Source: JADLGJ01 sp031423615 (lineage in GTDB: Bacteria; Omnitrophota; Gorgyraeia; Zapsychrales; JANLHA01). Taken from it: a stretch of 35,404 bases of DNA. The notes under the pieces are model-generated. The model was not told the origin of the DNA and searched no databases. It was given only the letters and a program-made list of their open reading frames with translations. The DNA lies in NCBI GenBank assembly GCA_031423615.1, contig JANPFV010000089.1, positions 1 to 35,404 on the forward strand, in the 5' to 3' direction. Of the stretch, positions 16,273-25,059 are shown piece after piece; the first letter of the stretch is position 1, and each line of letters opens with the position of its first letter. Made by a program: the position numbers and the translations under genes.

Positions 16273-17937
16273 GTGCGAAATGCCCGTCGTATCCTCATAA
16301 AAGAAGACCGTAAGATCATTGATGCCTTAGAGCAGTTAAACACGACGGAAGAAAGATTGCTCATTTGCGTCAATGACAAGAACAAGTTGCAGGGTGTCAT
16401 TAACGACGGCGATATTCGCCGCGCTTTTATTAACGGCGCCGACCTTCAGCAAAAGATCAAAGATTATATGCAGAAGACCCCGCTTTTTGTGACGCAACAA
16501 TGTGATTTTCACGAGGCGATGCGCTTGATGTCCAAGCGAGTCAGCATTTTGCCGGTGATTGATGAAAATAAGAAGGTCGCGGGGTATTACTCGTATCGGG
16601 ACAAAGAAGAATTTATCGATATCAAAATGCGCGATATCACGATCGTTGGTATGGGCTATGTGGGATTGACCTTGGCCGTTGCCATGTCGGACATTGGCTT
16701 TAATGTCAACGCCTACGACACCAATGTGAGGCTCATTAAGAAGCTAAGGAGGGGAAAGACCCATTTTTATGAACAGGGTTTACAGAAATATATGGACCAT
16801 CTTGTTGGCAAGAAAATGAGGATGTCAACCGACATTGAAGAAGTGCGCGGAAGTATATATGTTATTACCGTCGGGACACCCATGGTCAAGCCGCAAATGA
16901 CCCCTAACAAGGATCACGCTCTGGAAGCGGCACGGGCCATCGGACGAGTTCTGAGCCATGGCGACTTGGTTATTTTGCGCTCAACGGTGCCTATTGGATT
17001 TTGTCGCAATGAAGCCCTTCCGGTTTTAGAAAAGGAATCCGGGCTTAAGGTCGGCAGGGATTTTTATCTGGCTTATGCGTTTGAACGGACAACGGAAGGC
17101 AAGGCGCTTAAAGAATTGCGGACCAATCCGCAGATCATCGGCGGTTACGACGGGAAATCAACAGAATTGACGGCCCGGCTTTTTAACTGCCTGACCCATT
17201 CGGTCATCGACGTAGAAAGTCTGGAAGCCGCAGAAATGTGTAAGCTGATTGATAATTCTTTTCGTGATCATATGTTTGCTTTTATAAACCAGTTGGTTCC
17301 TTTGGCGGAAGATCTTAAACTGGATTTATGCAGGATTGTCGACGCGGTCAATCACGGTTATCAGCGCAATTCGGTGCCTAAGCCATCGCCGGGAGTGGGG
17401 GGAGCTTGCCTTTCAAAAGATCCCTATATTTTAAATCTGGCGCTGGAAGAACGCGGTTTTGATTCCACCTTGATCAAGGGCGCGCGGAAGATCAATGAAT
17501 CTGGGCCCAAATATCTTAAAAACAAATTGGAACGTTTGCTCAAGTCGGTCCATAAGGACATTCGCACCGCCAAAATCTTTCTGGTGGGTTTGGCTTTTAA
17601 GGGAAACCCGGTCACTTCGGACTTGCGGGAATCCACATCGTTGTGGTTTCTGGATCTTTTGCCCAATAAGAAAAATGTTTGTGCCTATGATCCCGTCGTA
17701 GAAGATGAAGCGATCCATGATCTTGGCATCACAGCGGTCAGTATAGAAGAGGGATTTAAAGATGCAGACGCGGTGGTGTTTCTTAATAACCATCAAAGTT
17801 ATTTGGATATTGACGTTTTTCAAATGGCCAAATTGATGAACACTCCGGCGATTTTTATTGATACCTGGCATTTATTTGAGCCTTTTGATATCAAGAGAAT
17901 TGAAGGGATCATTTACGGAGGCATGGGCAATGACTAG
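16273..17937 (+). CDS. fusion: CBS-domain pair + UDP-sugar dehydrogenase (WecC/UDP-HexNAc dehydrogenase type)
   Basis: A 554-residue protein. Residues ~4-116 are a CBS pair (LQGVINDGDIRRAFINGADL and VSILPVIDENKKVAGYYSY). This form is usual in front of PtmE-type sugar nucleotidyltransferases of nonulosonate loci. From 121 on it is a complete nucleotide-sugar 6-dehydrogenase: Rossmann VGMGYVG, VGTPM, RSTVPIGF, K324 (EMCKLIDNSF), catalytic C379 (GVGGACLSKDP) and a C-terminal domain with LAFKGNPVTSDLRES. Such enzymes oxidise C6 of UDP-GlcNAc or UDP-ManNAc to the uronic acid. CBS domains typically bind adenosyl ligands, so the fusion could make uronate formation responsive to them. No internal ribosome site precedes the dehydrogenase half. 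It is followed by an overlapping SDR gene. Confidence 0.88.
   Translation: MRNARRILIKEDRKIIDALEQLNTTEERLLICVNDKNKLQGVINDGDIRRAFINGADLQQKIKDYMQKTPLFVTQQCDFHEAMRLMSKRVSILPVIDENKKVAGYYSYRDKEEFIDIKMRDITIVGMGYVGLTLAVAMSDIGFNVNAYDTNVRLIKKLRRGKTHFYEQGLQKYMDHLVGKKMRMSTDIEEVRGSIYVITVGTPMVKPQMTPNKDHALEAARAIGRVLSHGDLVILRSTVPIGFCRNEALPVLEKESGLKVGRDFYLAYAFERTTEGKALKELRTNPQIIGGYDGKSTELTARLFNCLTHSVIDVESLEAAEMCKLIDNSFRDHMFAFINQLVPLAEDLKLDLCRIVDAVNHGYQRNSVPKPSPGVGGACLSKDPYILNLALEERGFDSTLIKGARKINESGPKYLKNKLERLLKSVHKDIRTAKIFLVGLAFKGNPVTSDLRESTSLWFLDLLPNKKNVCAYDPVVEDEAIHDLGITAVSIEEGFKDADAVVFLNNHQSYLDIDVFQMAKLMNTPAIFIDTWHLFEPFDIKRIEGIIYGGMGND
17917..17921 (+). promoter_or_regulatory. ribosome binding site for the SDR gene
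   Basis: GGAGG lies 8 nt before the ATG at 17930. It selects that start over an in-frame upstream ATG at 17858, which lies inside the dehydrogenase gene. Confidence 0.7.
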
Positions 17938-18910
17938 GGTCCTCGTTACGGGTGGAACAGGGTTCATTGGATCGGCCCTTGTCCGGGCTTTACTGAAGCA
18001 AGGACACCACGTCCGCGTTTTTGATAATGATTCCCGGGGGAATTTTATGAACTTGCAGGATGTTTGCGATAATATTGATCTCGTCAAAGGCGACATTCGC
18101 ATTTTGGATGATGTTCAAAATGCCGTCAAAGGTATGGACACCGTTTTTCATCTCGCTTATGTGAATGGGACGGAGAATTTTTATAAAAGGCCCGCCTTAG
18201 TTCTTGATGTGGGCGTCCGCGGGACGTTAAATATGATTGATGCGAGTCAGACATCGGGTGTCGAGAATTTTATCTATGCTTCATCGTCGGAGATTTATCA
18301 ACTCCCGGCGCAAATCCCCACGCCGGAAGAAGTTCCCGGGATCGTGCCGGATGTGAAAAATCCCCGCTATTCATACGGTGCAGGAAAATTGATCGGGGAA
18401 TTGATGACCTTGCATTATGCCAACGCTCAGATGCGCCGGATCATTTTCCGGCCGCACAATATTTATGGGCCGCAGATGGGATGGGAACATGTGGTTCCTC
18501 AGTTTATTAAAAAGATCGCCGCTCTTTCTTGCGGATTTTCCCTCAAGAAAATTATTATGCCCATCCAAGGAAAAGGACTGGAAACCCGCGCCTTTTGTTA
18601 TATCGATGATGCGATCGACGGGATTATGGCTGCGGCGCAAAGGGGAACAAGCGGAGAAATTTATCACGTCGGCAAAGATGAAGAAATAACCATTCTCGAT
18701 CTTGTTAAAAAAATAGCCGAGATCCTTGATATGGAAATTGCTATACAAGAATCACCTTTACAAGCCGGCAGTACGCCGCGCCGGTGTCCGGATATTACCC
18801 GCTTAAAATCCTTGGGTTATTGTCCAAAGATTTCATTACACGAAGGATTAATAAAAACCATGGCCTGGTATAAAGAGGTGCTCACCCATGACAAATCTTA
18901 CACGAGCTAA
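17930..18910 (+). CDS. NAD-dependent sugar epimerase/dehydratase (extended SDR)
   Basis: A 326-residue extended SDR. It has TGGTGFIG at residues 7-14 for NAD binding, YASSSEIYQ with the catalytic serine near 119, and the Y149xxxK153 dyad (YSYGAGKLIGE). RPHNIYGPQMG is the substrate-loop motif seen in UDP-glucose 4-epimerase and 4,6-dehydratase relatives. It may epimerise or dehydrate the product of the upstream dehydrogenase or supply a keto-sugar to the aminotransferase that follows. It is not clearly LegB. It overlaps both neighbours (8 and 23 nt). Confidence 0.85.
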   Translation: MTRVLVTGGTGFIGSALVRALLKQGHHVRVFDNDSRGNFMNLQDVCDNIDLVKGDIRILDDVQNAVKGMDTVFHLAYVNGTENFYKRPALVLDVGVRGTLNMIDASQTSGVENFIYASSSEIYQLPAQIPTPEEVPGIVPDVKNPRYSYGAGKLIGELMTLHYANAQMRRIIFRPHNIYGPQMGWEHVVPQFIKKIAALSCGFSLKKIIMPIQGKGLETRAFCYIDDAIDGIMAAAQRGTSGEIYHVGKDEEITILDLVKKIAEILDMEIAIQESPLQAGSTPRRCPDITRLKSLGYCPKISLHEGLIKTMAWYKEVLTHDKSYTS

Positions 18911-20030
18911 ACAATTCATTCCCATTGCCAACACCTATATCGGCCCGGAAGAAGCCGAGGCTGTTTCGCAAGTGATCAAAGGTGGCTGGATCAGTATGGG
19001 AAAGAAAGTCGAAGAGTTTGAAGGGATGTTTACGCAAAAAATGGGTGTAAAGCATGCCATTGCTTTTAATAATGGGACCTCCTCTTTGCATGCGGCTCTT
19101 CTGGCTTTGGGCGTCAAGGAAGGTGATGAGGTCCTTGTTCCGACGCTATCCTACATCAGTTCCGCCAACGCTGTGTTGTATTGCGGCGCGACACCGCGTT
19201 TTTGTGAATCGGAAGCCAAAACCTTCAATGTCGAAGCTGCGGAAATCCGTAAGCGTATCACAAAAAAAACCAAGGTCATTATGACTGTGGATTTAAAAGG
19301 GATGCCGGTTGATTTTGACAGCATCAATAAAGTCGCCAAAGAATTTAACTTGCCGGTCTTAAGCGACAGCGCCGAATCTTTGGGCGCCATTTATAAAGGG
19401 AAATGGGTCGGCAGCCAGTGTGAAATGCACAGTTTCAGTTTCTTTGCCAATAAAAATATTACCATGGGCGAGGGCGGTCTCTTGACGACGAATGACAGCA
19501 AGTTAGCTGATGTTTGCCGTATCGTCCGCAATCAAGGCCAGAGTGAACGTTATAAACACGTGCTCATCGGGAACAATTATCGCCTGACGGATATGGTGGC
19601 CGCTTTCGGCATTGAACAATTTAAGCGCATTGAATGGATCATGGAAGAAAAGAACCGGATCGCCGCGTATTATAACCGCGCTTTCGCCGGACACACTTTG
19701 ATCAAAATTCCCCATGTCCCGTCGTATGTGGACCGGCACAGCTGGTATATGTACTGTTTGACTTTAGACAAAAGTGTTGACCGCGATCATGTGTTGGCCC
19801 TTTTAAAGGACGACGGCATTGACACCCGTTTGAGTTTTCCTCCTATTCATTTGCAGCCGATTTACCGGGAAAAGTTTGGTTATAAAGACAACGATTTTCC
19901 GGAAAGCGAACAGATTTTTAAGAATTTTGTGGATATTCCGTGTTGGCCCAATATGACGCAAGAGATGATGGACCATGTCGTGCAGGGAGTGTTGCAGGCG
20001 GTGACAGCCTCAGTGTCGTCAAAAAGTTAA
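18888..20030 (+). CDS. DegT/DnrJ/EryC1/StrS-family sugar aminotransferase
   Basis: A 380-residue PLP-dependent sugar aminotransferase. Typical motifs are GGWISMGKKVEEFE, NNGTSSLHAALLALGV, LSDSAESLGA and the PLP lysine K189 in SFSFFANKNITMGEGG. The closest pattern is the perosamine synthase/LegC-like 4-aminotransferase group, with LRDIT-like NYRLTDMVAAFGIEQ late in the chain. It is distinct from the PseC domain at ~2930-4159, so the cluster can aminate two different keto-sugars. The likely donor of its substrate is the overlapping SDR at 17930. A 58-nt gap follows. Confidence 0.9.
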   Translation: MTNLTRAKQFIPIANTYIGPEEAEAVSQVIKGGWISMGKKVEEFEGMFTQKMGVKHAIAFNNGTSSLHAALLALGVKEGDEVLVPTLSYISSANAVLYCGATPRFCESEAKTFNVEAAEIRKRITKKTKVIMTVDLKGMPVDFDSINKVAKEFNLPVLSDSAESLGAIYKGKWVGSQCEMHSFSFFANKNITMGEGGLLTTNDSKLADVCRIVRNQGQSERYKHVLIGNNYRLTDMVAAFGIEQFKRIEWIMEEKNRIAAYYNRAFAGHTLIKIPHVPSYVDRHSWYMYCLTLDKSVDRDHVLALLKDDGIDTRLSFPPIHLQPIYREKFGYKDNDFPESEQIFKNFVDIPCWPNMTQEMMDHVVQGVLQAVTASVSSKS

Positions 20031-20088
20031 GGAAGGTCTTGTCAACACGATTGCAAGCGAATAAAAGTTTTAAACAGGAGTCGAAAAC

Positions 20089-21048
20089 GTGAAAAGTTTG
20101 CAACACCAGCATTTTGATCTTATCGACGAGGAATGGGGAAAAATGCAGGAGCGGGGGTCTGGAATGGTTAAGCCGCAGTGGCTTAAAGAAACGGCCTGTC
20201 CGGTTTGTGACTCACAAAGATACGAAAGGATCTTTGTCAAAAAAGGGTTGTCATTCGTTCAATGCGTGCGCTGTACCCATGTTTTTATTAATCCCCAATT
20301 GAAAGATGATGTCCTGGCTCAGCATTTTAAAGATTCCCCCGCTTGGCATGTCTGGTCACGAAATTTAGTCAGTCAAAAACGGAAAAAATTTGATGTCAGT
20401 AAATATGAGACTGCTCTTGAGCATGTCGCAAAACTGCAGGGTCAGAAAACTGCCGGGACCGTCCTCGATGTGGGTTGTTCGTCGGGTGTTTTTTTGGATT
20501 TGGCTCGTCAGCTGGGATGGAAAGTTTTCGGTGTTGAACCGTCGGCCGTGGCGGCGAAGTTCGCCACCGCAAAACGCGGTTTGAATGTTTTTTGCGGCAG
20601 TTTTAAGGATTATCCAGGCACGGGAAAGTTTGATCTGATTACATTTTGGGCCTCTTTGGAATACAACACTAATCTGCAAAATGTGATCCGCAAAGCGAAA
20701 GATTTGCTTAATCCTCGGGGTTTGATTTTGGTTTTAGTCAGTGGGAATTCGCATAGTCTGGCGATGAGGATGTTGCAGGAAAAATGTGTGGGATTTGTTT
20801 TTAACCGTACGCATTCATTTAATCCGACGAGCCTGGATGTTTTAATGAAAAGGCATGACTTGCGTTTAGCCGGACGTTATTCCCTTTTGCCGGAGACAAG
20901 AGTTCTGTCCAATTATTTAAGTTATGGTGATCCTTATGCCAAGGGAAAAAAGATGTTGTTTCCCTCGGGCGATGAAAATATTCTGGAAAAAATGATGGAG
21001 CGTAATTGTATGGGATATAAATTTATTTCTTTTTACAAGGAAGCCTAA
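20089..21048 (+). CDS. zinc-ribbon SAM-dependent methyltransferase
   Basis: A 319-residue protein. An N-terminal zinc ribbon is formed by C37xxC40 and C59xxC62. A class I methyltransferase domain follows, with VLDVGCSSGVF near residue 125 and an acidic second motif (FGVEPS). The layout resembles C-methyltransferases and others found in deoxysugar and capsule loci, but it lacks the long C-terminal domain of the TylCIII type. The start codon is GTG; AGGAG at 20076-20080 lies 8 nt upstream and supports it. The target may be a sugar intermediate; not determined. Confidence 0.82.
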   Translation: MKSLQHQHFDLIDEEWGKMQERGSGMVKPQWLKETACPVCDSQRYERIFVKKGLSFVQCVRCTHVFINPQLKDDVLAQHFKDSPAWHVWSRNLVSQKRKKFDVSKYETALEHVAKLQGQKTAGTVLDVGCSSGVFLDLARQLGWKVFGVEPSAVAAKFATAKRGLNVFCGSFKDYPGTGKFDLITFWASLEYNTNLQNVIRKAKDLLNPRGLILVLVSGNSHSLAMRMLQEKCVGFVFNRTHSFNPTSLDVLMKRHDLRLAGRYSLLPETRVLSNYLSYGDPYAKGKKMLFPSGDENILEKMMERNCMGYKFISFYKEA

Positions 21049-21051
21049 AAG

Positions 21052-22257
21052 ATGAATGGCAGTGTTTCTATAGTCTGTGCGATAGACACCGAAGGGCCGA
21101 TTGTTGATTCCCGCAAACCGGAAATTCTTGATACCTGGGAAAGGGTCGATAGCCTCATTCGCCGTATGACTCATAAAGAATTTCGGATGAAATTCCCTGA
21201 CTTCTCGGGGCAAGGTTTAAAGTACAGCTGGTTTATTTTACATTTGACAGGTTTTAAAACCAATCCCTTTAAGCGTCCCATGGGTTATAACCAGGTTTTT
21301 GATCATTATCTCGAGACGCATGGGAAAACGATTGCGGATAATCAGGACGGCCTTTATTGGCATTATCATCAGCCGTCGCCCAGCGGCATTGGCAATGAGT
21401 GGTGCCGCGACTGGACGCATTGTACCGAATATCATCAGGTCCTGTCTCACTTGGTTTTGGACCGCGGGTTTTTCCCGACGTGCTTTCGGGCTGGCGGACG
21501 GATTGAAGATGATGATTTGTCCCACTGGATCGAGCAATGGATCCCTTTTGATTTTTCTAATAATAGCGGGAAAGTCAATTGGGACAAACGGGAATCAGAT
21601 GGAAAAAAATTAAGCGACATTTGTGATTGGCGTCGCGCACCGCAGGACTGGTTTCCTTATCATCCATCGAAAGAAGATTATCAAGTGCCAGGAACACAAA
21701 AACGTTCTTTGTTCCGGTGCCCGGATTTGAATTCGCCGGTCCATGTATTGACTGATGATGAAATCGAAAAAGCTTTTGGGCAGGCGAAGCAAGGAAGAAA
21801 TGTCGTCCTTGCCTTTTTTGAACATGATCGCCGGGACAATGTGCTCGTCTCTCTTGAGGATGTTTGTAGACGGATCAAGAAAATTGCGGTGCAATTTTCT
21901 GATGTTCCATGGTTTTACCGAAATGCCCAGGAGGCCGCCCAGCAAGCGCTGGGACTTTACAAGGAAGATGAAATTCGCTTTGCTGTGGAATGCCGCGACG
22001 AGGACCGGATTTTTATAACCGCAGAGGGCGCCTTGTTTGGAAACAGCCCTTATGTTTGTCTTAAATCGGAAAATCAATATCAAGAAATCCCGCTCCATAC
22101 GATCGGCGTGGGTAAATGGTTGAGCGGTCATCTTGATTTGAGATCCGTTGAAAAGATCGGTATTGCGGCCAACAGTGTCAATGGAAACAGCTTTGTAAAG
22201 GTTTTTGAATGGACTTCTTCTAACACCATCGTCAAAGAAATGGAAGGTCAGCGATGA
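21052..22257 (+). CDS. polysaccharide deacetylase-like (CE4 superfamily) protein
   Basis: A 401-residue cytoplasmic protein with no visible signal peptide. Metal-site and fold markers of the carbohydrate esterase 4 superfamily are present: AIDTEG with D12, WHYHQPS with H104 and H106, and CFRAGGRIEDDD with R146. After about residue 310 a separate beta-rich tail follows (IRFAVECRDEDRIFITAEG). Members deacetylate N- or O-acyl sugars, although some of the superfamily have other roles. A cytoplasmic deacylase here could remove an N-acetyl group so that another acyl group can be attached; this is inference. The start follows AAGGAAG and the stop overlaps the next gene by 4 nt. Confidence 0.7.
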   Translation: MNGSVSIVCAIDTEGPIVDSRKPEILDTWERVDSLIRRMTHKEFRMKFPDFSGQGLKYSWFILHLTGFKTNPFKRPMGYNQVFDHYLETHGKTIADNQDGLYWHYHQPSPSGIGNEWCRDWTHCTEYHQVLSHLVLDRGFFPTCFRAGGRIEDDDLSHWIEQWIPFDFSNNSGKVNWDKRESDGKKLSDICDWRRAPQDWFPYHPSKEDYQVPGTQKRSLFRCPDLNSPVHVLTDDEIEKAFGQAKQGRNVVLAFFEHDRRDNVLVSLEDVCRRIKKIAVQFSDVPWFYRNAQEAAQQALGLYKEDEIRFAVECRDEDRIFITAEGALFGNSPYVCLKSENQYQEIPLHTIGVGKWLSGHLDLRSVEKIGIAANSVNGNSFVKVFEWTSSNTIVKEMEGQR

Positions 22258-23246
22258 AAGTAGCCGTTTTAGGTTTGGGTTCCATCGGCAAAAGACATAT
22301 CATGAATATGATCAGTCTGGGTGTCCCGGCGGAGGATATTACGGGAATTGAGACCCGTAAAGATCGTTGCGAAGAAACCCGCAAGCGTTTTGGGGTCACA
22401 ACCTTTGTTGATGATTACAAGAAACTTCATAAGGAGAAATTTGACTGTGTTTTTATTTGCACACCGACATCCTTGCACATTGGTCCCGCCCTTCAGTTTG
22501 CGGGGAATGGCACCCATCTTTTTATTGAAAAGCCGCTGTCCCATAATATGGAAGGGGTAGAAGAATTAGTCCAAGTTGTAAAGAGAAACAATGTCCATGT
22601 TTTGATGGCCTACATTTTTCGTTTTGCTCCGTCGGTGCGTAAACTTAAGGAACTGGTAGATGCCAAGGCTGTGGGCCGGATTCTTTATTTTCGCGGTGAG
22701 TTTAGCGAATACCTTCCTGACTGGCATCCCTGGGAAGATTACCGCCATTTTTATATGGCAAAAAAAAGCATGGGCGGAGGTTCTATCCTGGACCAAAGTC
22801 ATATCATTGACATGGCTCATTATCTGTTCGGCGAAGTCAGCGAAGTTTTTTGTTATAACGATAAAGTGAGCGATCTGGAAGTTCAAGCCGATGACTTGGC
22901 GGAAATCACGGCCACGTTTAAGAGCGGAATTCACGGAACAATTCATACCGACATGATCGGTCGTCATCATAAAAAATGTTTGGAGATCAAAGGTGCGACG
23001 GGAAATATCGAGTGGGATTTTTATGATTACAGCGTCAAATTGTATCATGCCGATGAGAAGCGGTGGGAGACGTGGACATTTAAAAAGGACGCCAATGAAA
23101 TGTATATCAACGAAATGCAGCATTTTCTCGATTGCGTGAAGGGAAAGGCGACGCCTCTGATTCCTCTGGAGGAAGGGATTCACACGATGAAAATTATTTT
23201 ATCGTCGGAAAGATCGACCCAAACGAAAAAAGTCGAGAAGGTGTAG
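22254..23246 (+). CDS. Gfo/Idh/MocA-family oxidoreductase (second copy)
   Basis: A 330-residue NAD(P)-dependent oxidoreductase. GLGSIGKRH forms the Rossmann glycine loop and FIEKPLS carries the family EKP at residues 92-94. The catalytic region GGGSILDQSHIIDMAHYLFG contains the aspartate and histidine expected for this family. It differs strongly from the other member at 9148, so it is not a recent duplicate. With the dehydrogenase, SDR and aminotransferase upstream it could form a route to a 3-amino or 4-amino sugar, as in WbpA-B-E type pathways. It overlaps the deacetylase-like gene by 4 nt. Confidence 0.88.
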   Translation: MKVAVLGLGSIGKRHIMNMISLGVPAEDITGIETRKDRCEETRKRFGVTTFVDDYKKLHKEKFDCVFICTPTSLHIGPALQFAGNGTHLFIEKPLSHNMEGVEELVQVVKRNNVHVLMAYIFRFAPSVRKLKELVDAKAVGRILYFRGEFSEYLPDWHPWEDYRHFYMAKKSMGGGSILDQSHIIDMAHYLFGEVSEVFCYNDKVSDLEVQADDLAEITATFKSGIHGTIHTDMIGRHHKKCLEIKGATGNIEWDFYDYSVKLYHADEKRWETWTFKKDANEMYINEMQHFLDCVKGKATPLIPLEEGIHTMKIILSSERSTQTKKVEKV

Positions 23247-23250
23247 GAGG
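23245..23250 (+). promoter_or_regulatory. ribosome binding site for the ABC transporter
   Basis: A full AGGAGG lies 6 nt before GTG 23257 and fixes this non-ATG start. Confidence 0.75.
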
Positions 23251-23256
23251 ATTCGC

Positions 23257-25059
23257 GTGAAAGATTTACGTTCGGTCATTTATTTTTTAAAACATTATCG
23301 TGGCCGTTATGCGGCCATAACGGCGGTGACCTTTGTCAGCGGTTTTCTTGAATCGCTGAACATCGCGATCATCTTACCCCTGATGTATTTGCTTCTAGGG
23401 CAGAGCACGAATAATGCCAATTATGGGTATTTGACGAAATGGGCCACTCAGTTCTTGGCCATTATTCCTCTGGATGATAAATGGCTGGGTGCGGCCATTT
23501 TTTTGCTGATGGCTTTTGCGTTGAAATCCCTCGGCCGGATTTTCGCGGAATATCTTAATGCCAAAGCCAGTGGGCAAGTCCAATATGAATTGAGTCGGCA
23601 AGTCTTGGAAAAATATTCTTTGGCCACATATGCCTTTTATCTCGCCGAGAAACAGGGAGCGATCACCTACAATCTGATCATGGCCACGTCGTCGGTGTCC
23701 CGGCTTTTGTATCGGCTCTGCCATCTGTTGACGGAAGGATTCAAAGTGTTGGCCATCATTGCTCTTTTGGTCACTCTCAATCTTAAGATGGCCTTGGGAT
23801 TATTGGTTTATGCTGTTGTTTTTATCAAATTGATGAGTGTTGTTTCAAAAAAAGTTTCTTATCGGATAGCAACGGAGCGTCTGGAGCGCAGTATTAACCA
23901 GCGTAATCTCATTATCGAGTTTATCAATGGGATTAAACAAATCCGGGTCTACAATGCGATCTCACATTGGGTGGACCGGTTTAATTTAAGCCGCAAGAGA
24001 ATCAGTGATCTTTACGTGCGAGATCTGGTTGGCCGGGCGATTCCTGGTGAAATTATGGAAATAACGACCGTCGGTATGCTTTTTATTGCGATGTTTTTCG
24101 CCCGCTCGGCAGGAAATTTTAATTTTGTGGACTTGATGCCGGTTATGACCGTCTTTGCTATTTCGATGCTAAAGATTTTTCCGGCGGTAAAAAATATCGG
24201 TGGTGACCTTATGGAAATGCGCGGCACGTTGCCTGATGTGGATGCTGTTTACAATGTCCTCCATGCGGACATAGCGGAAAAAGTGTTGGGGCAAAAAACT
24301 TATACCAGTTTTCAGCGGGACATTCAGTTTGAAAATGTTTCTTTTTCCTATCGCGATGGAAAGAAAATATTAGACCGGGTGAATTTGGTCTTCGCCAAGA
24401 ACAGCGTCACTGCTTTGGCCGGTGTTTCCGGAGCCGGTAAAACCACGGTCATCAATTTGCTTTTGCGTCTTTATGAGCCGACCGGTGGGAATATTGTTGT
24501 CGATGATACACCGCTTCAGGAATATGTCCGGTCCTCCTGGTTTCACAAAATCGGGTTAGTCAGCCAGGATTCTTTTGTTTTTCATTCGACGATTCTGGAT
24601 AATATGACTTTCGGCGATACAAATTATTCTTTGGAGGATGTGAAAGAGGCCGCCGGTTTAGCCAATGCCCATCAGTTCATCATGGAATTACCGCAAGGTT
24701 ATCAAACGGTGGTCGGCGAACGGGGCATGAAATTATCCGGCGGTCAACAGCAGCGCGTGGCGATTGCCCGCGCCATGTTGCGCAAGCCCGAGATTTTGAT
24801 TTTGGATGAAGCCACCAGTGCGTTGGACAATTTTTCTGAACGAGAAATACAGGATTCGGTGCGAAAGATTTCTAAGATTTGCACTCTGATCATCGTGGCG
24901 CATCGATTATCGACCATCCGATCTGCGGACAAAATTTATGTTCTTAAGGATGGTGTTGTCGCTGAGCAGGGACGTCATGACGAATTGATGGACCAGGGCG
25001 GATATTATGCCGCTTTGCAGGACCAACCAGTGCACCGATACGATCATGGGATTATTTAA
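23257..25059 (+). CDS. ABC exporter / lipid-linked sugar flippase-like (MsbA/PglK type)
   Basis: A 600-residue half-transporter with a fused membrane and ATPase domain. The first ~320 residues carry several hydrophobic segments (for example near 20-45, 65-90 and 160-185) of the type-1 exporter fold. The ATPase has Walker A with K395 (GVSGAGKTT), signature LSGGQQQR, Walker B ILILDEATSALD and the switch histidine in VAHRLST. The size and context match PglK-type flippases that move lipid-linked glycans across the inner membrane. It probably exports the cluster's glycan or glycolipid. GTG start with AGGAGG 6 nt upstream. It overlaps pseI by 14 nt. Confidence 0.88.
   Translation: MKDLRSVIYFLKHYRGRYAAITAVTFVSGFLESLNIAIILPLMYLLLGQSTNNANYGYLTKWATQFLAIIPLDDKWLGAAIFLLMAFALKSLGRIFAEYLNAKASGQVQYELSRQVLEKYSLATYAFYLAEKQGAITYNLIMATSSVSRLLYRLCHLLTEGFKVLAIIALLVTLNLKMALGLLVYAVVFIKLMSVVSKKVSYRIATERLERSINQRNLIIEFINGIKQIRVYNAISHWVDRFNLSRKRISDLYVRDLVGRAIPGEIMEITTVGMLFIAMFFARSAGNFNFVDLMPVMTVFAISMLKIFPAVKNIGGDLMEMRGTLPDVDAVYNVLHADIAEKVLGQKTYTSFQRDIQFENVSFSYRDGKKILDRVNLVFAKNSVTALAGVSGAGKTTVINLLLRLYEPTGGNIVVDDTPLQEYVRSSWFHKIGLVSQDSFVFHSTILDNMTFGDTNYSLEDVKEAAGLANAHQFIMELPQGYQTVVGERGMKLSGGQQQRVAIARAMLRKPEILILDEATSALDNFSEREIQDSVRKISKICTLIIVAHRLSTIRSADKIYVLKDGVVAEQGRHDELMDQGGYYAALQDQPVHRYDHGII

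Noticed and set aside
22566..23183. Long open frame on the minus strand (205 codons)
   Set aside because: It is antisense to the second Gfo/Idh oxidoreductase, which has complete family motifs.
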